From: Litoreibacter ascidiaceicola
GTDB lineage: Bacteria; Pseudomonadota; Alphaproteobacteria; Rhodobacterales; Rhodobacteraceae
Direction: 5' to 3'
DNA length: 64,000 nt
Assembly: GCF_900129235.1 (NCBI RefSeq)
Contig: NZ_FQUV01000001.1
Location: 1-64,000 of the forward strand
Shown: positions 44,732 to 53,921 of the stretch, piece after piece
Layout of the letters: each line of letters opens with the position of its first letter
Numbering within the stretch: the stretch's first letter is position 1
Notes under the pieces: generated by a model
Told to the model about the DNA's origin: nothing
What the model saw: the letters and a program-made list of their open reading frames with translations, nothing else
The model's database searches: none
Position numbers and translations under genes: made by a program

Positions 44732-46765
44732 ATGTCCGACAAAGACCCACTCGTGATCTTCACCCCCTCCGGCAAGCGCGGGCATTTTCCGGTTGGGACT
44801 CCGGTGTTGACGGCCGCGCGCCAACTGGGTGTTGATCTGGACTCGGTCTGTGGCGGACGGGGTATCTGCTCTAAGTGCCAGATCACGCCGTCCTATGGTG
44901 AATTCCCAAAACACGGCGTTACGGTCAAAGATGGCGCTCTAAGCGATTGGAACAGCGTCGAGCAACGCTATGACGACAAGCGCGGGTTGGCCAAAGGCCG
45001 CCGCCTTGGCTGTCAGGCGCAGGTCAAAGGCGACATCGTCATTGACGTCCCTGAAAGCAGTCAGGTCCACCGTCAGGTCGTCCGCAAACGTGCAGAAGCG
45101 CGGGACATCACCCTGAACCCGTCCACAAAGCTGTTTTATGTCGAGGTGGAGCAACCCGACATGCACGAACCCTCCGGCGATCTGGAACGTCTGATCAAAG
45201 CGCTGCGCCATGACTGGGATCTGCCTGAATTGGAGGCCGATCTGGGTCTTTTGAAAATCTTGCAACCGACCTTGCGCAAGGGAGATTGGAAAGTCACCTG
45301 CGCCGTGCATCTGGGTGACGCCATGTTCGGGCCGCGCATCATGCATATCTGGCCGGGCTTCTATGAAGGCACTGTCTACGGGCTGGCGGTCGATCTTGGC
45401 TCCACCACCATCGCGGGCCATCTGTGTGACCTTGCCACCGGCGAGGTCGTGGCGTCCTCAGGGATCATGAACCCGCAAATCCGTTTCGGCGAAGACCTGA
45501 TGAGCCGCGTCAGCTATTCCATGATGAACCCCGGCGGGGCCGAGGAAATGACCCAAGCCGTGCGCGAGGGCATGAACGCGCTGTTCGTCAACATCGCGTC
45601 GGAAGCCGGTATCGACCGCAATCTGATCGTGGACGCCGTGTTCGTATGCAATCCGGTGATGCACCACCTGTTCCTTGGCATCGACCCGTTCGAGCTGGGT
45701 CAGGCACCTTTCGCGCTTGCTACATCTGAGTCTTTATCGTTGCGAGGCATAGAGTTAGGCCTCAACCTTCATCCTGCGGCCCGCGTCTATCTGCTGCCCT
45801 GCATTGCGGGTCATGTCGGCGCGGACGCCGCTGCTGTGGCCTTGTCCGAAGCCCCTGATAAATCCGACGACCTTGTGCTTGTCGTCGATGTCGGCACCAA
45901 CGCGGAAATCCTGCTCGGGAATAAAAACAAGGTGCTGGCTTGCTCCTCGCCGACCGGACCGGCCTTTGAGGGCGCACAGATCAGCTCCGGCCAGCGCGCC
46001 GCCCCCGGCGCGATTGAGCGCGTAGAAATAGACCCCGTGACCAAGGAACCCCGCTTCCGCGTCATCGGCTCCGATGTCTGGTCCGACGAGGACGGCTTTG
46101 ACGAGGTCATCGCCAGCACCGGCATCACGGGCATCTGCGGCTCCGGCATTATCGAAATGGTGGCCGAGATGCGACTGGCGGGCATCGTCGATGGACCTGG
46201 CCTGATCGGATCACCTGAACAAACCGGCACAAGCCGTTGTTTTCTAGACGGAAGAACATATAGCTACATGGTGCATGACGACCCCGAGCGGCCCATCACC
46301 GTCACCAATCGCGACATCCGCGAAATCCAGATGGCCAAGGCCGCGCTCTATTCCGGTGCGCGGCTGCTGATGGACAAGTTCGGCGTCGACAAGGTCGACC
46401 GCGTTGTGTTGGCCGGCGCGTTCGGCGCGCATATCAGCCCGAAACACGCCATGGTGCTGGGAATGATCCCCGACGCGCCGCTCGACAAGGTCACCTCTGC
46501 CGGTAACGCCGCAGGCACAGGAGCGCGTATTGCGTTGCTGAACACAAAGGCTCGCAGGGAAATCGAAGAAACGGTTCACAATATTCACAAGATCGAAACC
46601 GCCATCGAGCCACGGTTCCAAGAGCATTTCGTAAACGCGTCAAACATTCCAAACGCGGTGGAGCCGTTCCCGATCCTGAACTCTATCGTGACCCTGCCCG
46701 AGGTGAACTTCAACACAGGTGGCGGGGACAAAGAAGGCGGTCGCCGCAGGCGCAGACGCTCTTGA
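44732..46765 (+). CDS. RamA-like corrinoid-activating protein (2Fe-2S ferredoxin + ASKHA/DUF4445)
   Basis: Reductive activator of corrinoid proteins, using ATP to return oxidised Co(II) to Co(I). The N-terminal ferredoxin domain has SVCGGRGICSKCQ (about residues 38-50) and later Cys at GCQAQ, completing the plant-type 2Fe-2S set. The C-terminal part is the ASKHA domain: AVDLGSTTIAGHLCDLATGE, LVVDVGTNAEILLGN, GSGIIEMVAEM and LAGAFGAHISPKHAM. Length 677 with an Arg-rich tail. ATG at 44732; an in-frame GTG six bases earlier is possible and neither has a clear ribosome-binding site. It fits as the activator of a split methionine synthase. Confidence 0.88.
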   Translation: MSDKDPLVIFTPSGKRGHFPVGTPVLTAARQLGVDLDSVCGGRGICSKCQITPSYGEFPKHGVTVKDGALSDWNSVEQRYDDKRGLAKGRRLGCQAQVKGDIVIDVPESSQVHRQVVRKRAEARDITLNPSTKLFYVEVEQPDMHEPSGDLERLIKALRHDWDLPELEADLGLLKILQPTLRKGDWKVTCAVHLGDAMFGPRIMHIWPGFYEGTVYGLAVDLGSTTIAGHLCDLATGEVVASSGIMNPQIRFGEDLMSRVSYSMMNPGGAEEMTQAVREGMNALFVNIASEAGIDRNLIVDAVFVCNPVMHHLFLGIDPFELGQAPFALATSESLSLRGIELGLNLHPAARVYLLPCIAGHVGADAAAVALSEAPDKSDDLVLVVDVGTNAEILLGNKNKVLACSSPTGPAFEGAQISSGQRAAPGAIERVEIDPVTKEPRFRVIGSDVWSDEDGFDEVIASTGITGICGSGIIEMVAEMRLAGIVDGPGLIGSPEQTGTSRCFLDGRTYSYMVHDDPERPITVTNRDIREIQMAKAALYSGARLLMDKFGVDKVDRVVLAGAFGAHISPKHAMVLGMIPDAPLDKVTSAGNAAGTGARIALLNTKARREIEETVHNIHKIETAIEPRFQEHFVNASNIPNAVEPFPILNSIVTLPEVNFNTGGGDKEGGRRRRRRS

Positions 46766-46800
46766 CGCCATCGCGCGGCTCACTTAACTCAAAGCTCAAG

Positions 46801-46874
46801 GCGGGTATGGTGAAAAGGTATCACGGCAGCTTCCCAAGCTTTAGTTACGAGTTCGATTCTCGTTACCCGCTCCA
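46801..46874 (+). tRNA. tRNA-Gly (CCC anticodon)
   Basis: Cloverleaf with acceptor GCGGGTA/TACCCGC, D stem GTGA/TCAC, T arm ACGAG-TTCGATT-CTCGT and encoded CCA. Anticodon CCC is 46833-46835. The anticodon stem GCAGC/GCTTT has a C-U mismatch (46827 opposite 46841) next to a G-U pair, which is unusual. The next gene starts six bases after the CCA. Confidence 0.93.
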
Positions 46875-46880
46875 AATCTT

Positions 46881-47354
46881 ATGAAAAATATTCCCTATCA
46901 TACCCCGCTGGACGCCGATACGTTGCGTGCGCTTGGAATACCGGAACCTTGGGCTTTCGGGGTCGCAGACCGCACACGTTTCAGCGAGTTGGATCCCTTG
47001 GGTCACATCAATAACGCGGCCTATCTGGCTTGGTTCGAGAGCTTTCGCATCCAGTATATGCAAGCCTATGGCATTGGCTACTCGGGGGCGGATGCTCCGC
47101 AATTGGTCTTGCGTCAGGTGCAGGTGGATTACCTCGCCGAAATGAAACTGGCCGAGGATTACATCGTGACGGGGCGGGCCAGCGTATTGCGCACCTCCAG
47201 CTTCAAGATGGACTATGCCGTGTGGTCCGGTGGCAGTTTGCGCACCACGTCCCACGCCATCATCGTGCTGCTGAACGCGGACGGCACCAAACGCGCAATC
47301 AGCCCCGAGCTACGAGACATGCTAAAGACCCGTGACGGCGCAACCGACGCCTAG
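46881..47354 (+). CDS. Acyl-CoA thioesterase (4-hydroxybenzoyl-CoA thioesterase type hotdog protein)
   Basis: Hotdog-fold thioesterase hydrolysing an acyl-CoA in the cytoplasm. The motif [20 protein letters not shown] (about residues 35-54) has the catalytic Asp-containing DxxGHx[20 protein letters not shown] follows. Length 157. The ATG is only six bases after the tRNA-Gly CCA and has no ribosome-binding site, since the tRNA occupies that place; tRNA processing would leave an almost leaderless message. The last four bases overlap the end of pgi on the other strand. Confidence 0.85.
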   Translation: MKNIPYHTPLDADTLRALGIPEPWAFGVADRTRFSELDPLGHINNAAYLAWFESFRIQYMQAYGIGYSGADAPQLVLRQVQVDYLAEMKLAEDYIVTGRASVLRTSSFKMDYAVWSGGSLRTTSHAIIVLLNADGTKRAISPELRDMLKTRDGATDA

Positions 47355-48949
47355 TTCGACCGAAGGTAGCTCAGAAGCAATCGGGTCGAGCTGTCTTTGC
47401 CCTCTTCCGACGCCTCCCCACGCAGCACCGGCGTCAGCGCATTGGCCAGTTCCTTGCCAAGTTCCACGCCCCATTGATCGTAGGAATTGATCCCCAGCAT
47501 TACGCCTTCCACGAACACACGGTGTTCATAGAGCGCTATAATCTGGCCCAGCACAAACGGCGTTAGCTTTGGATAGACAAGCGTGGTCGACGGGCGGTTC
47601 CCCGGAAATACCCGATGACGCGCTTGGCGATCCAGTTCCGTTCCGGACAGGCCACGTTTGGCCATGATCGCCGTCGCTTCTTCGAGGCTGCGGCCTACCA
47701 TCAAGGCTTCTGATTGGGCCAGACAATTCGCCACTAGCAACTCATGCTGATGCGCAAGCTCCGGCTCATGACCTTCCCGCGCCACCATAAATTCGCATGG
47801 CACGACCCGCGTACCTTGGTGGATCAATTGATAGAAGGCGTGCTGCCCGTTGGTCCCCGGCTCGCCCCAAACGACGGGGCCGGAGTTCACCTCCAAGGTC
47901 GAGCCGTCCATCGCCACAGATTTGCCGTTGCTCTCCATTTCAAGTTGTTGAAAATATGCCGGAAGCCGCGTCAGGCGTTGATCATAGGGCAGCACCGCGC
48001 GAGTTGCATGGCCGCAGCCTTGGTTGTTCCAAACCCCGACCAAAGCCAGCATCACTGGCAGGTTCTGATCCAGCGGCGCGTCGCCGAAATGGCAATCCAT
48101 GTCATAGGCCCCGCGCAGGAAGGCATCAAAGTCATCCGCGCCGATGGCAATTATCAGCGACAGCCCAATCGGGCCCCACAAGGAATAGCGCCCGCCGACC
48201 CAATCCTCGAACCCGAACACCCGCTCCGGCGCTATGCCGAACTCGGTCGTCTTTTCTTCGGCGGTCGATAGCGCTGCAAACTGGGCACCAGTGTCGGTAA
48301 CGCGCGTCGCCATCCATTCCTGCGCGGTTCTGGCATTGGTCATCGTCTCGATGGTGGTGAAGGTCTTCGAGGCCACGATGACCAGCGTCGTCGCAGGATC
48401 GAGCCCGCGCAGCGTATCCGCGATATCCGCGCCATCCACATTGGAAACAAAATGCACCCGTGGCCCATCGTGATACGGTGCCAGTGCCAGCACAGCCATC
48501 GCAGGGCCAAGGTCCGAGCCGCCAATGCCGATATTGACCACATCCGTGATCGCGCCGCCCTGCCCTTTGACAGCGCCAGATCGCACAGCCTCGGCGAAAT
48601 CAGCCATGCGCGCGCGGGTCTCGCGCACGCCCTCCATGACGTCTTCGCCGTCGACCTCGATTGCACCGTCGCTCATGTTGCGCAACGCAGTATGGAGCAC
48701 TGCACGCCCTTCGGTCTCGTTAATCTTCATGCCCGAGAACATGGCCTCGCGCCGTGCCGCAACGTCAGCGTTCGCTGCCATTGATAAAAGCAACGCTCGG
48801 TCCTCCACGCCAATCTGGGTTTTGGAGTAGTCGAACAGCATGTCGCCATGCTGCACGGAATACTCCTGCGCACGGCTGGGGTTTTCCCCGAAAAGATCTG
48901 CGAGCGTTGCGCGCTGTTCGGCACGGGTTTTCAGGTCTGTCCAATTCAT
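47351..48949 (-). CDS. pgi: Glucose-6-phosphate isomerase
   Basis: Interconverts glucose-6-phosphate and fructose-6-phosphate. Signature parts are present: [25 protein letters not shown], and the C-terminal [14 protein letters not shown]. Length 532 with the ATG at 48949, whose A is shared with the pgl stop (TGATG), so this start is preferred over one at 48961 four codons earlier. It is the third gene of zwf-pgl-pgi and links the Entner-Doudoroff/pentose phosphate entry to fructose-6-phosphate. Confidence 0.96.
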   Translation of the reverse strand: MNWTDLKTRAEQRATLADLFGENPSRAQEYSVQHGDMLFDYSKTQIGVEDRALLLSMAANADVAARREAMFSGMKINETEGRAVLHTALRNMSDGAIEVDGEDVMEGVRETRARMADFAEAVRSGAVKGQGGAITDVVNIGIGGSDLGPAMAVLALAPYHDGPRVHFVSNVDGADIADTLRGLDPATTLVIVASKTFTTIETMTNARTAQEWMATRVTDTGAQFAALSTAEEKTTEFGIAPERVFGFEDWVGGRYSLWGPIGLSLIIAIGADDFDAFLRGAYDMDCHFGDAPLDQNLPVMLALVGVWNNQGCGHATRAVLPYDQRLTRLPAYFQQLEMESNGKSVAMDGSTLEVNSGPVVWGEPGTNGQHAFYQLIHQGTRVVPCEFMVAREGHEPELAHQHELLVANCLAQSEALMVGRSLEEATAIMAKRGLSGTELDRQARHRVFPGNRPSTTLVYPKLTPFVLGQIIALYEHRVFVEGVMLGINSYDQWGVELGKELANALTPVLRGEASEEGKDSSTRLLLSYLRSN

Positions 48950-49596
48950 CACGGTGCCCAATGTACTGTTGCAGTCGCAAGGACGGTCCGGATCGGGGCC
49001 TCCATGCGGGTTGCGTGGGTGGCACGATCCAGTGCCTCACGCTTTTCTTTGCCAGCGATCAGAACATGGCTGCTCATGGCCTCCTCCAACACGCGACCGC
49101 TCAGTGTCACGCGCGGTTCCAACCCGTCAGAGGCCTCGACCATCATCAGGTCCGGCGCATTAGAGGCCAACGCGGCTTCCAGGTCAAGCGAGCCCGGAAA
49201 CAGCGATGCGGTATGCATGTCAGCCCCCATCCCCACAACAAGAACCGACAAAGGCAGATGCGCCGAGATATCGGGCAACGTATCCCCATCCGGCCTGATC
49301 GACACATAATTCGCAGCCGCAGCCCGCGACGTCAGAAGACGCGCGCGGATCATACGCTCATTGGACCGCTCATGGTCCGCAGGCACCCGCCGCTCGTCCC
49401 CGACCAATACGGTCACGCGGCTCCAATCAAGGTCGGCTGCACACAAGGCATCAAACACCGGACCGGGTGTCGAGCCGCCCGGCACAGCAAAGCTGACCTG
49501 ATCATGGGTCATCAACGCTTCGTTCAACTCCCCCGCCAGATGATTGGCGAGGTCGATCATCATCAGATCGCGGTCCGGATATTCGATTAATTCCAT
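48949..49596 (-). CDS. pgl: 6-phosphogluconolactonase
   Basis: Hydrolyses 6-phosphogluconolactone to 6-phosphogluconate. Motifs [37 protein letters not shown] and [16 protein letters not shown] are those of the DevB/Pgl family; the last is the usual GMGxDGHTASLFP with small changes. Length 215, slightly short. Coupled on both sides: the zwf stop TAA shares its A with this ATG (TAATG), and its own stop shares its A with pgi. Confidence 0.94.
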   Translation of the reverse strand: MELIEYPDRDLMMIDLANHLAGELNEALMTHDQVSFAVPGGSTPGPVFDALCAADLDWSRVTVLVGDERRVPADHERSNERMIRARLLTSRAAAANYVSIRPDGDTLPDISAHLPLSVLVVGMGADMHTASLFPGSLDLEAALASNAPDLMMVEASDGLEPRVTLSGRVLEEAMSSHVLIAGKEKREALDRATHATRMEAPIRTVLATATVHWAP

Positions 49597-51047
49597 TATT
49601 TAATCTCCCGCCAGCGGCGCCCGTCGCGGTGCAACAGCATCAACGCATCTTCAGGACCCGTTGTTCCCGGCTCGTACTGAACCGGTTTATCGCCACGGTT
49701 CTGCCAGCCTTCGATAATCGGATCAGTCCACGCCCAAGCTGCTTCGACCTCGTCGCCGCGCATGAACAAGGTCTGGTTACCACGGATCACGTCCATAATC
49801 AGCCGCTCATAAGCGTCCGGTACATCCGCGCCTTCCGGCCCGAGTGCGTCGGCAAAGGTCATATCCAGCGGCACGTCGACCAAGCGCATGCCCCCCGGCC
49901 CCGGCTCCTTGATGGTCACACGAAGGTCCATCCCCTCGTCCGGTTGCAGGCGGATCGCCAACACGTTGGCTTTACTGCCTGCATCTTCCTCAAAGATGGA
50001 GTGCGGCACGTCTTTGAATTGAACCACGATCTCCGACATTCGTCCCTTAAGTCGCTTGCCCGTGCGCAAGTAGAACGGTGTGCCTTTCCAGCGCCAGTTG
50101 GAGATATCGACCTTCATCGCAATGAAGCTCTCGGTCTTGCTCGCGGGGTTCTCGGAATGCTCAATATAGGACGCTTGATCCTTATCCGCCGCATACTGAC
50201 CACGCACGATATTCTCGGACGGCACCGGATCCAGCGCGCGGATCACTTTCAGCTTCTCGTCGCGCACCGCGTCGGGATCGAACCGCGATGGAGGCTCCAT
50301 CGCGGTCAAGCAGAGCAACTGCATCAGGTGGTTCTGGATCATATCCCGCATTGCGCCGGATTTGTCATAGTAGCCCCCGCGTCCCCCGACGCCCACTGTC
50401 TCGGCCACCGTAATCTGCACATGGTCAATATACTGGGCATTCCAGAGCGGCTCGAACAGCATGTTGGCAAAACGCACGGCCATAAGGTTTTGCACGGTTT
50501 CTTTGCCAAGATAGTGATCGATGCGGTAAATCTGGTGCTCGTCAAAGCTGTCCGCCAGTACAGCGTTTAGCGCTTTGGCGCTTTCCAGATCGCGGCCAAA
50601 AGGCTTCTCAACCACGATACGGCTGTCCGGCGTCGCGATCTTGTGCTTGTGCAACCGCGTCGCCAGATCACCGAACAGGCTTGGCCCCACCGAGAAATAG
50701 AACGCCTGAACCACATCCTTACGCACGAGTTTGGCAAGCGTTTCCCAGCCACCAGAGCCTTTCGCGTCGATTGGCGTGTAATGCAGCTGTGCCAGAAACG
50801 CGTCCACGGTTTTCGGTTTGCGCTTCTTTTCCGGTACGAATTCTTCAATAGACTCGCGTATGAGTGCTCTGAAGCCGTCATCGTCAAGCTCGCTTCGTGC
50901 GGCCCCGATGATGCGCGCATCTTTGGGCATCTGCCCTGCCAAAAAACGACGATATAGCCCCGGCAGGATTTTTCGGCGCGCCAGATCACCGGTGCCGCCA
51001 AAGATCACAAGATCAAAGCTCTCTACAGGAATGACGCGTGAGACCAT
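49596..51047 (-). CDS. zwf: Glucose-6-phosphate 1-dehydrogenase
   Basis: Oxidises glucose-6-phosphate with NADP+ or NAD+, entry to the Entner-Doudoroff and pentose phosphate routes. Nucleotide motif IFGGTGDLARRKILPGLYR near the N-terminus and the catalytic RIDHYLGKETVQN are intact. Length 483 with the ATG at 51047, preceded by GAAGGG; a longer frame to 51140 would cover the operator palindrome. First gene of the coupled operon. Confidence 0.97.
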   Translation of the reverse strand: MVSRVIPVESFDLVIFGGTGDLARRKILPGLYRRFLAGQMPKDARIIGAARSELDDDGFRALIRESIEEFVPEKKRKPKTVDAFLAQLHYTPIDAKGSGGWETLAKLVRKDVVQAFYFSVGPSLFGDLATRLHKHKIATPDSRIVVEKPFGRDLESAKALNAVLADSFDEHQIYRIDHYLGKETVQNLMAVRFANMLFEPLWNAQYIDHVQITVAETVGVGGRGGYYDKSGAMRDMIQNHLMQLLCLTAMEPPSRFDPDAVRDEKLKVIRALDPVPSENIVRGQYAADKDQASYIEHSENPASKTESFIAMKVDISNWRWKGTPFYLRTGKRLKGRMSEIVVQFKDVPHSIFEEDAGSKANVLAIRLQPDEGMDLRVTIKEPGPGGMRLVDVPLDMTFADALGPEGADVPDAYERLIMDVIRGNQTLFMRGDEVEAAWAWTDPIIEGWQNRGDKPVQYEPGTTGPEDALMLLHRDGRRWREIK

Positions 51048-51083
51048 CGGGATACCCTTCTTTCCGGTATGACGTTGCCAACC

Positions 51084-51097
51084 TGTTAGCGCTAACG
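51084..51097. promoter_or_regulatory. LacI-family-like operator upstream of zwf
   Basis: Perfect 12-base palindrome GTTAGCGCTAAC (51085-51096), in TGTTAGCGCTAACG context, 38 bases before the zwf start. The central GCGC and flanking AG/CT match operators of LacI-family sugar regulators in alphaproteobacteria. The shared divergent region also precedes the radical SAM gene. Confidence 0.65.
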
Positions 51098-51239
51098 AAG
51101 CCACAATTCCAGTGAAAATTGTTCCACGATATTCTAACACCCCACACGTTGGTCACAACCGTGTCAGATGATACTTTGAGCACTTTCTCTTCACACCGCA
51201 ACACGCTAGCCATAGCAGGCAGGCCATGGAGAAGACTGG

Positions 51240-52199
51240 ATGAAAGACCAAATTGACGCCGCATTGCAGGCAAATGCGGGCAAATTCACGGACCCGTTCG
51301 TCACTGCAAAGGGCGAAACCCGTGCGTCGGTGGCCTTGTCAAACCCGCAAACGCTTTGGTTCAACACCGGTACGCTGTGCAACATCGAATGCGAGAACTG
51401 CTATATCCTGTCGTCGCCCAGCAACGATGCGCTAGTCTACTTAACCACCTCAGAAGTGGAGGACTATCTCGACCAGCTGGAAACCCGCAGATGGGGTGTT
51501 CGCGAGATTGCCTTCACCGGTGGCGAGCCATTTATGAACCCGGACATGGCCGATATGACCCGCGCCGCTCTGACGCGGGGCTATGACGTCCTGATACTAA
51601 CCAACGCGATGCGCCCGATGATGCGCAAAACCGTGCGCGTGGCGCTGACTGCGCTCATCACAGAATTCGGTGACAAACTGACCTTCCGCATCTCGCTCGA
51701 TCATTGGTCGCCAGAGGTGCATGACAAAGAGCGCGGCAAAGATGCATTCGCAAAGACCATCGAGGGCATGGAGTGGCTCCGCGATCAAGGTGCGCGCATG
51801 GCCGTTGCAGGCCGGTCCGTTTGGGCCGAAAGCGACGCAGCCGCGCGCGCTGGGTATGCTGGAATAATTGCAAAATATGACTTCAACATCGACGCACAGG
51901 ACCCTGCTTCTACGGTTCTTTTCCCCGAAATGGATGAAACCGTCGAGGTGCCGGAGATCACCACGGAGTGTTGGGACATACTGGGCAAGTCGCCTGATGC
52001 GGTGATGTGTTCGTCGTCGCGCATGGTTGTCAAGCGCAAGGGGGCTGACAAACCGGCTGTTCTTGCCTGCACCCTGCTCGCCTATTCGCCGGAATTCGAA
52101 CTGGGAACGACGCTGGAAGAGGCCGAGACTGACGTGAAGCTGAACCACCCGCATTGTGCGAAGTTTTGCGTCCTTGGCGGGGCCAGCTGTTCAGCTTAA
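51240..52199 (+). CDS. Radical SAM protein with C-terminal cysteine cluster, function unknown
   Basis: The 4Fe-4S motif is C-NIE-C-EN-C (TLCNIECENCYIL, about residues 47-56), followed by IAFTGGEPFMNPDM for S-adenosylmethionine binding. The C-terminal part has further Cys at about 262, 280, 309, 313 and 320 minus one (VMCSSSR, LACTLLAY, HCAKFCVLGGASCSA), suggesting an auxiliary cluster as in SPASM-like proteins. Length 319. Start ATG follows GGAGAAGACTGG. It is divergent from zwf and nine bases before a metal exporter gene. No substrate can be assigned; no precursor peptide gene is seen nearby. Confidence 0.88.
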   Translation: MKDQIDAALQANAGKFTDPFVTAKGETRASVALSNPQTLWFNTGTLCNIECENCYILSSPSNDALVYLTTSEVEDYLDQLETRRWGVREIAFTGGEPFMNPDMADMTRAALTRGYDVLILTNAMRPMMRKTVRVALTALITEFGDKLTFRISLDHWSPEVHDKERGKDAFAKTIEGMEWLRDQGARMAVAGRSVWAESDAAARAGYAGIIAKYDFNIDAQDPASTVLFPEMDETVEVPEITTECWDILGKSPDAVMCSSSRMVVKRKGADKPAVLACTLLAYSPEFELGTTLEEAETDVKLNHPHCAKFCVLGGASCSA

Positions 52200-52208
52200 A
52201 CACCTGCC

Positions 52209-53111
52209 ATGCCACATGACCATCATCACCACCACATAAGTCCGGAGGACGGCGACGCGCGGGTGGCTTGGGCCATTGCCGTCAATATGGGCCTCACCGT
52301 TTTGCAGGTTGTCGGTGGTATCTTGTCGGGCAGTCTCGCGTTGATCGCCGACGCACTTCACAACTTTTCCGACGCCATCGCATTGATCATCGCCTTTGCG
52401 GCGCGCAAAATCGGTCGTAAACCCGCTGACGCCTCGATGACCTTCGGCTACAGACGCGCCGAAACCGTCGCTGCGCTGATCAACTACACAACGCTGATCG
52501 TGATCGGCCTGTATCTTCTGTATGAGGCCACCCTGCGCGTCTGGAGCCCCAGCCCCGTCGACGGCTGGTTGGTCGTATGGATCGCGGTTGCAGCTTTGGT
52601 CGTGGATCTCGTGACCGCGGCGCTTACCTATTCAATGTCCAAATCGTCGATGAATATCAGGGCCGCATTTCTCCACAATCTCGCGGATGCGTTGGGCTCC
52701 GTTGCGGTCATCATCGCCGGTACGACAATCCTGTTGTTCGACTGGCCGTTGATTGATCCGCTAATTACCTTCCTGATCGCGGGCTACATCCTGTGGCAAT
52801 CCATCCGCGAAATCGGCCCTGTGATCCGCGTCCTTATGCTTGGCACGCCACCGCAATTGGATATGGAGGCGTTGCTGTCGGACATCCGCGACCATGTCGG
52901 TGTCGAGGATGTGCACCATCTGCATGTCTGGCAAATGGAAGAGGATCAGACAGCTTTAAGCGCGCATATCGTGACGTCGGATACATCAATTGCAGTTCGT
53001 AAATCCTTGAAAATACTTCTTAAAAAGAACCACGGCATATCCGAAATCATTCTGGAACTCGAACACCCGTCTGATGCCTGCGTGGGTGCTGAAACCATCG
53101 GCCACGCCTAG
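52209..53111 (+). CDS. Cation diffusion facilitator family metal exporter
   Basis: Proton-driven efflux of divalent metal, probably zinc or a related ion, across the inner membrane. A His-rich N-terminus (PHDHHHHH) precedes about six transmembrane helices; the metal site residues are in ADALHNFSDAIALI and HNLADALGSVAVI (HxxxD in helices 2 and 5), the zinc-type arrangement. The cytoplasmic C-terminal domain has HHLHVWQMEEDQTALSAHIV. Length 300. It begins nine bases after the radical SAM gene; the last four bases overlap the convergent HNH gene. Confidence 0.93.
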   Translation: MPHDHHHHHISPEDGDARVAWAIAVNMGLTVLQVVGGILSGSLALIADALHNFSDAIALIIAFAARKIGRKPADASMTFGYRRAETVAALINYTTLIVIGLYLLYEATLRVWSPSPVDGWLVVWIAVAALVVDLVTAALTYSMSKSSMNIRAAFLHNLADALGSVAVIIAGTTILLFDWPLIDPLITFLIAGYILWQSIREIGPVIRVLMLGTPPQLDMEALLSDIRDHVGVEDVHHLHVWQMEEDQTALSAHIVTSDTSIAVRKSLKILLKKNHGISEIILELEHPSDACVGAETIGHA

Positions 53112-53692
53112 CTTTCAAGCTCGGCGTCCCAATACAGGAAATCTATCCAGCTTTCATGCAGGTGGTTTGGCGGGAATTTACGCCCGACATTCAACAACTG
53201 CCCCGCGCTTGGCCGACCCGGCGGCTTGCGCAAAGACATGCCGGAGCGGTGCAACCATTGTGACCCTTTGCGCAGGTTGCATTTGGAGCACGCCGCCACG
53301 ACGTTTTCCCACGAGGTGATCCCACCATGGGCGCGCGGCACGACGTGATCGAAGGTCAAATCACCCCGCGCACCGCAATACTGGCAGCAAAATTCGTCGC
53401 GTAGAAACAGATTGAACCGCGTGAAAGCCACCTTCTTTTGTGGCTTCACATAATCCTTCAACACCACGACGCTGGGAATGCGTATTTCCATCGAGGGGGA
53501 GCGGACAACATCGTCATACTCGCTCAGAATTGTGACGCGATCCAAAAACGCCGCCTTCACCGCCTCCTGCCACGTCCATAATGACAATGGAAGGTAGGAT
53601 AAGGGCCGATAGTCTGCGTTAAGCACCAATGCCGGATTGTGCTTCAAACACCCCGGCTCATGTACAAAATCATGCCTGAAGTCGCCGTCCAT
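53108..53692 (-). CDS. HNH endonuclease family protein
   Basis: Contains an HNH nuclease domain: CQYCGARGDLTFDHVVPRAHGG (given here as CQYCG...FDHVVPR) with the zinc CxxC pair and the second pair in CSKCNLRKG, about residues 97-150. The N-terminal part (ALVLNADYRPLSYLPLSLWT) is the conserved leader of this group. Length 194. Solitary, without a methyltransferase partner. Proteins of this type are widespread single-copy genes in Rhodobacterales; the role is not known and may be DNA repair rather than restriction. Confidence 0.88.
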   Translation of the reverse strand: MDGDFRHDFVHEPGCLKHNPALVLNADYRPLSYLPLSLWTWQEAVKAAFLDRVTILSEYDDVVRSPSMEIRIPSVVVLKDYVKPQKKVAFTRFNLFLRDEFCCQYCGARGDLTFDHVVPRAHGGITSWENVVAACSKCNLRKGSQWLHRSGMSLRKPPGRPSAGQLLNVGRKFPPNHLHESWIDFLYWDAELES

Positions 53693-53921
53693 AGAGAAGA
53701 GGTCTCCTGCTCTGTAGTGCCGTTGCGAACACCAGAGCGGGGAGCCCCGCCCCAGTCCTGAAAAAACTATATATCGTTATTCTCACCTGACAAGCCCCGC
53801 CATATGGCAGGTCACGGCGGGAGCATGGCCTCCTTGCGTGACGGGCATGTGACGATTCTGCACAGCGGATTAAGCAGCCAGACTCGCTAGGCTCAACTCA
53901 CGCATCGATAGGGATCACAAA
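53693..53921. other. 229-base divergent intergenic region with a strong GC hairpin
   Basis: No gene seen. A G+C-rich palindrome GCGGGGAGCCCCGC (about 53739-53752) lies upstream of the HNH gene. It might be a leader structure of that gene. I could not identify a known small RNA. Confidence 0.3.

Noticed and set aside
51048-51140. Longer start for zwf
   Set aside because: It would translate the operator palindrome and adds residues not found in the family.
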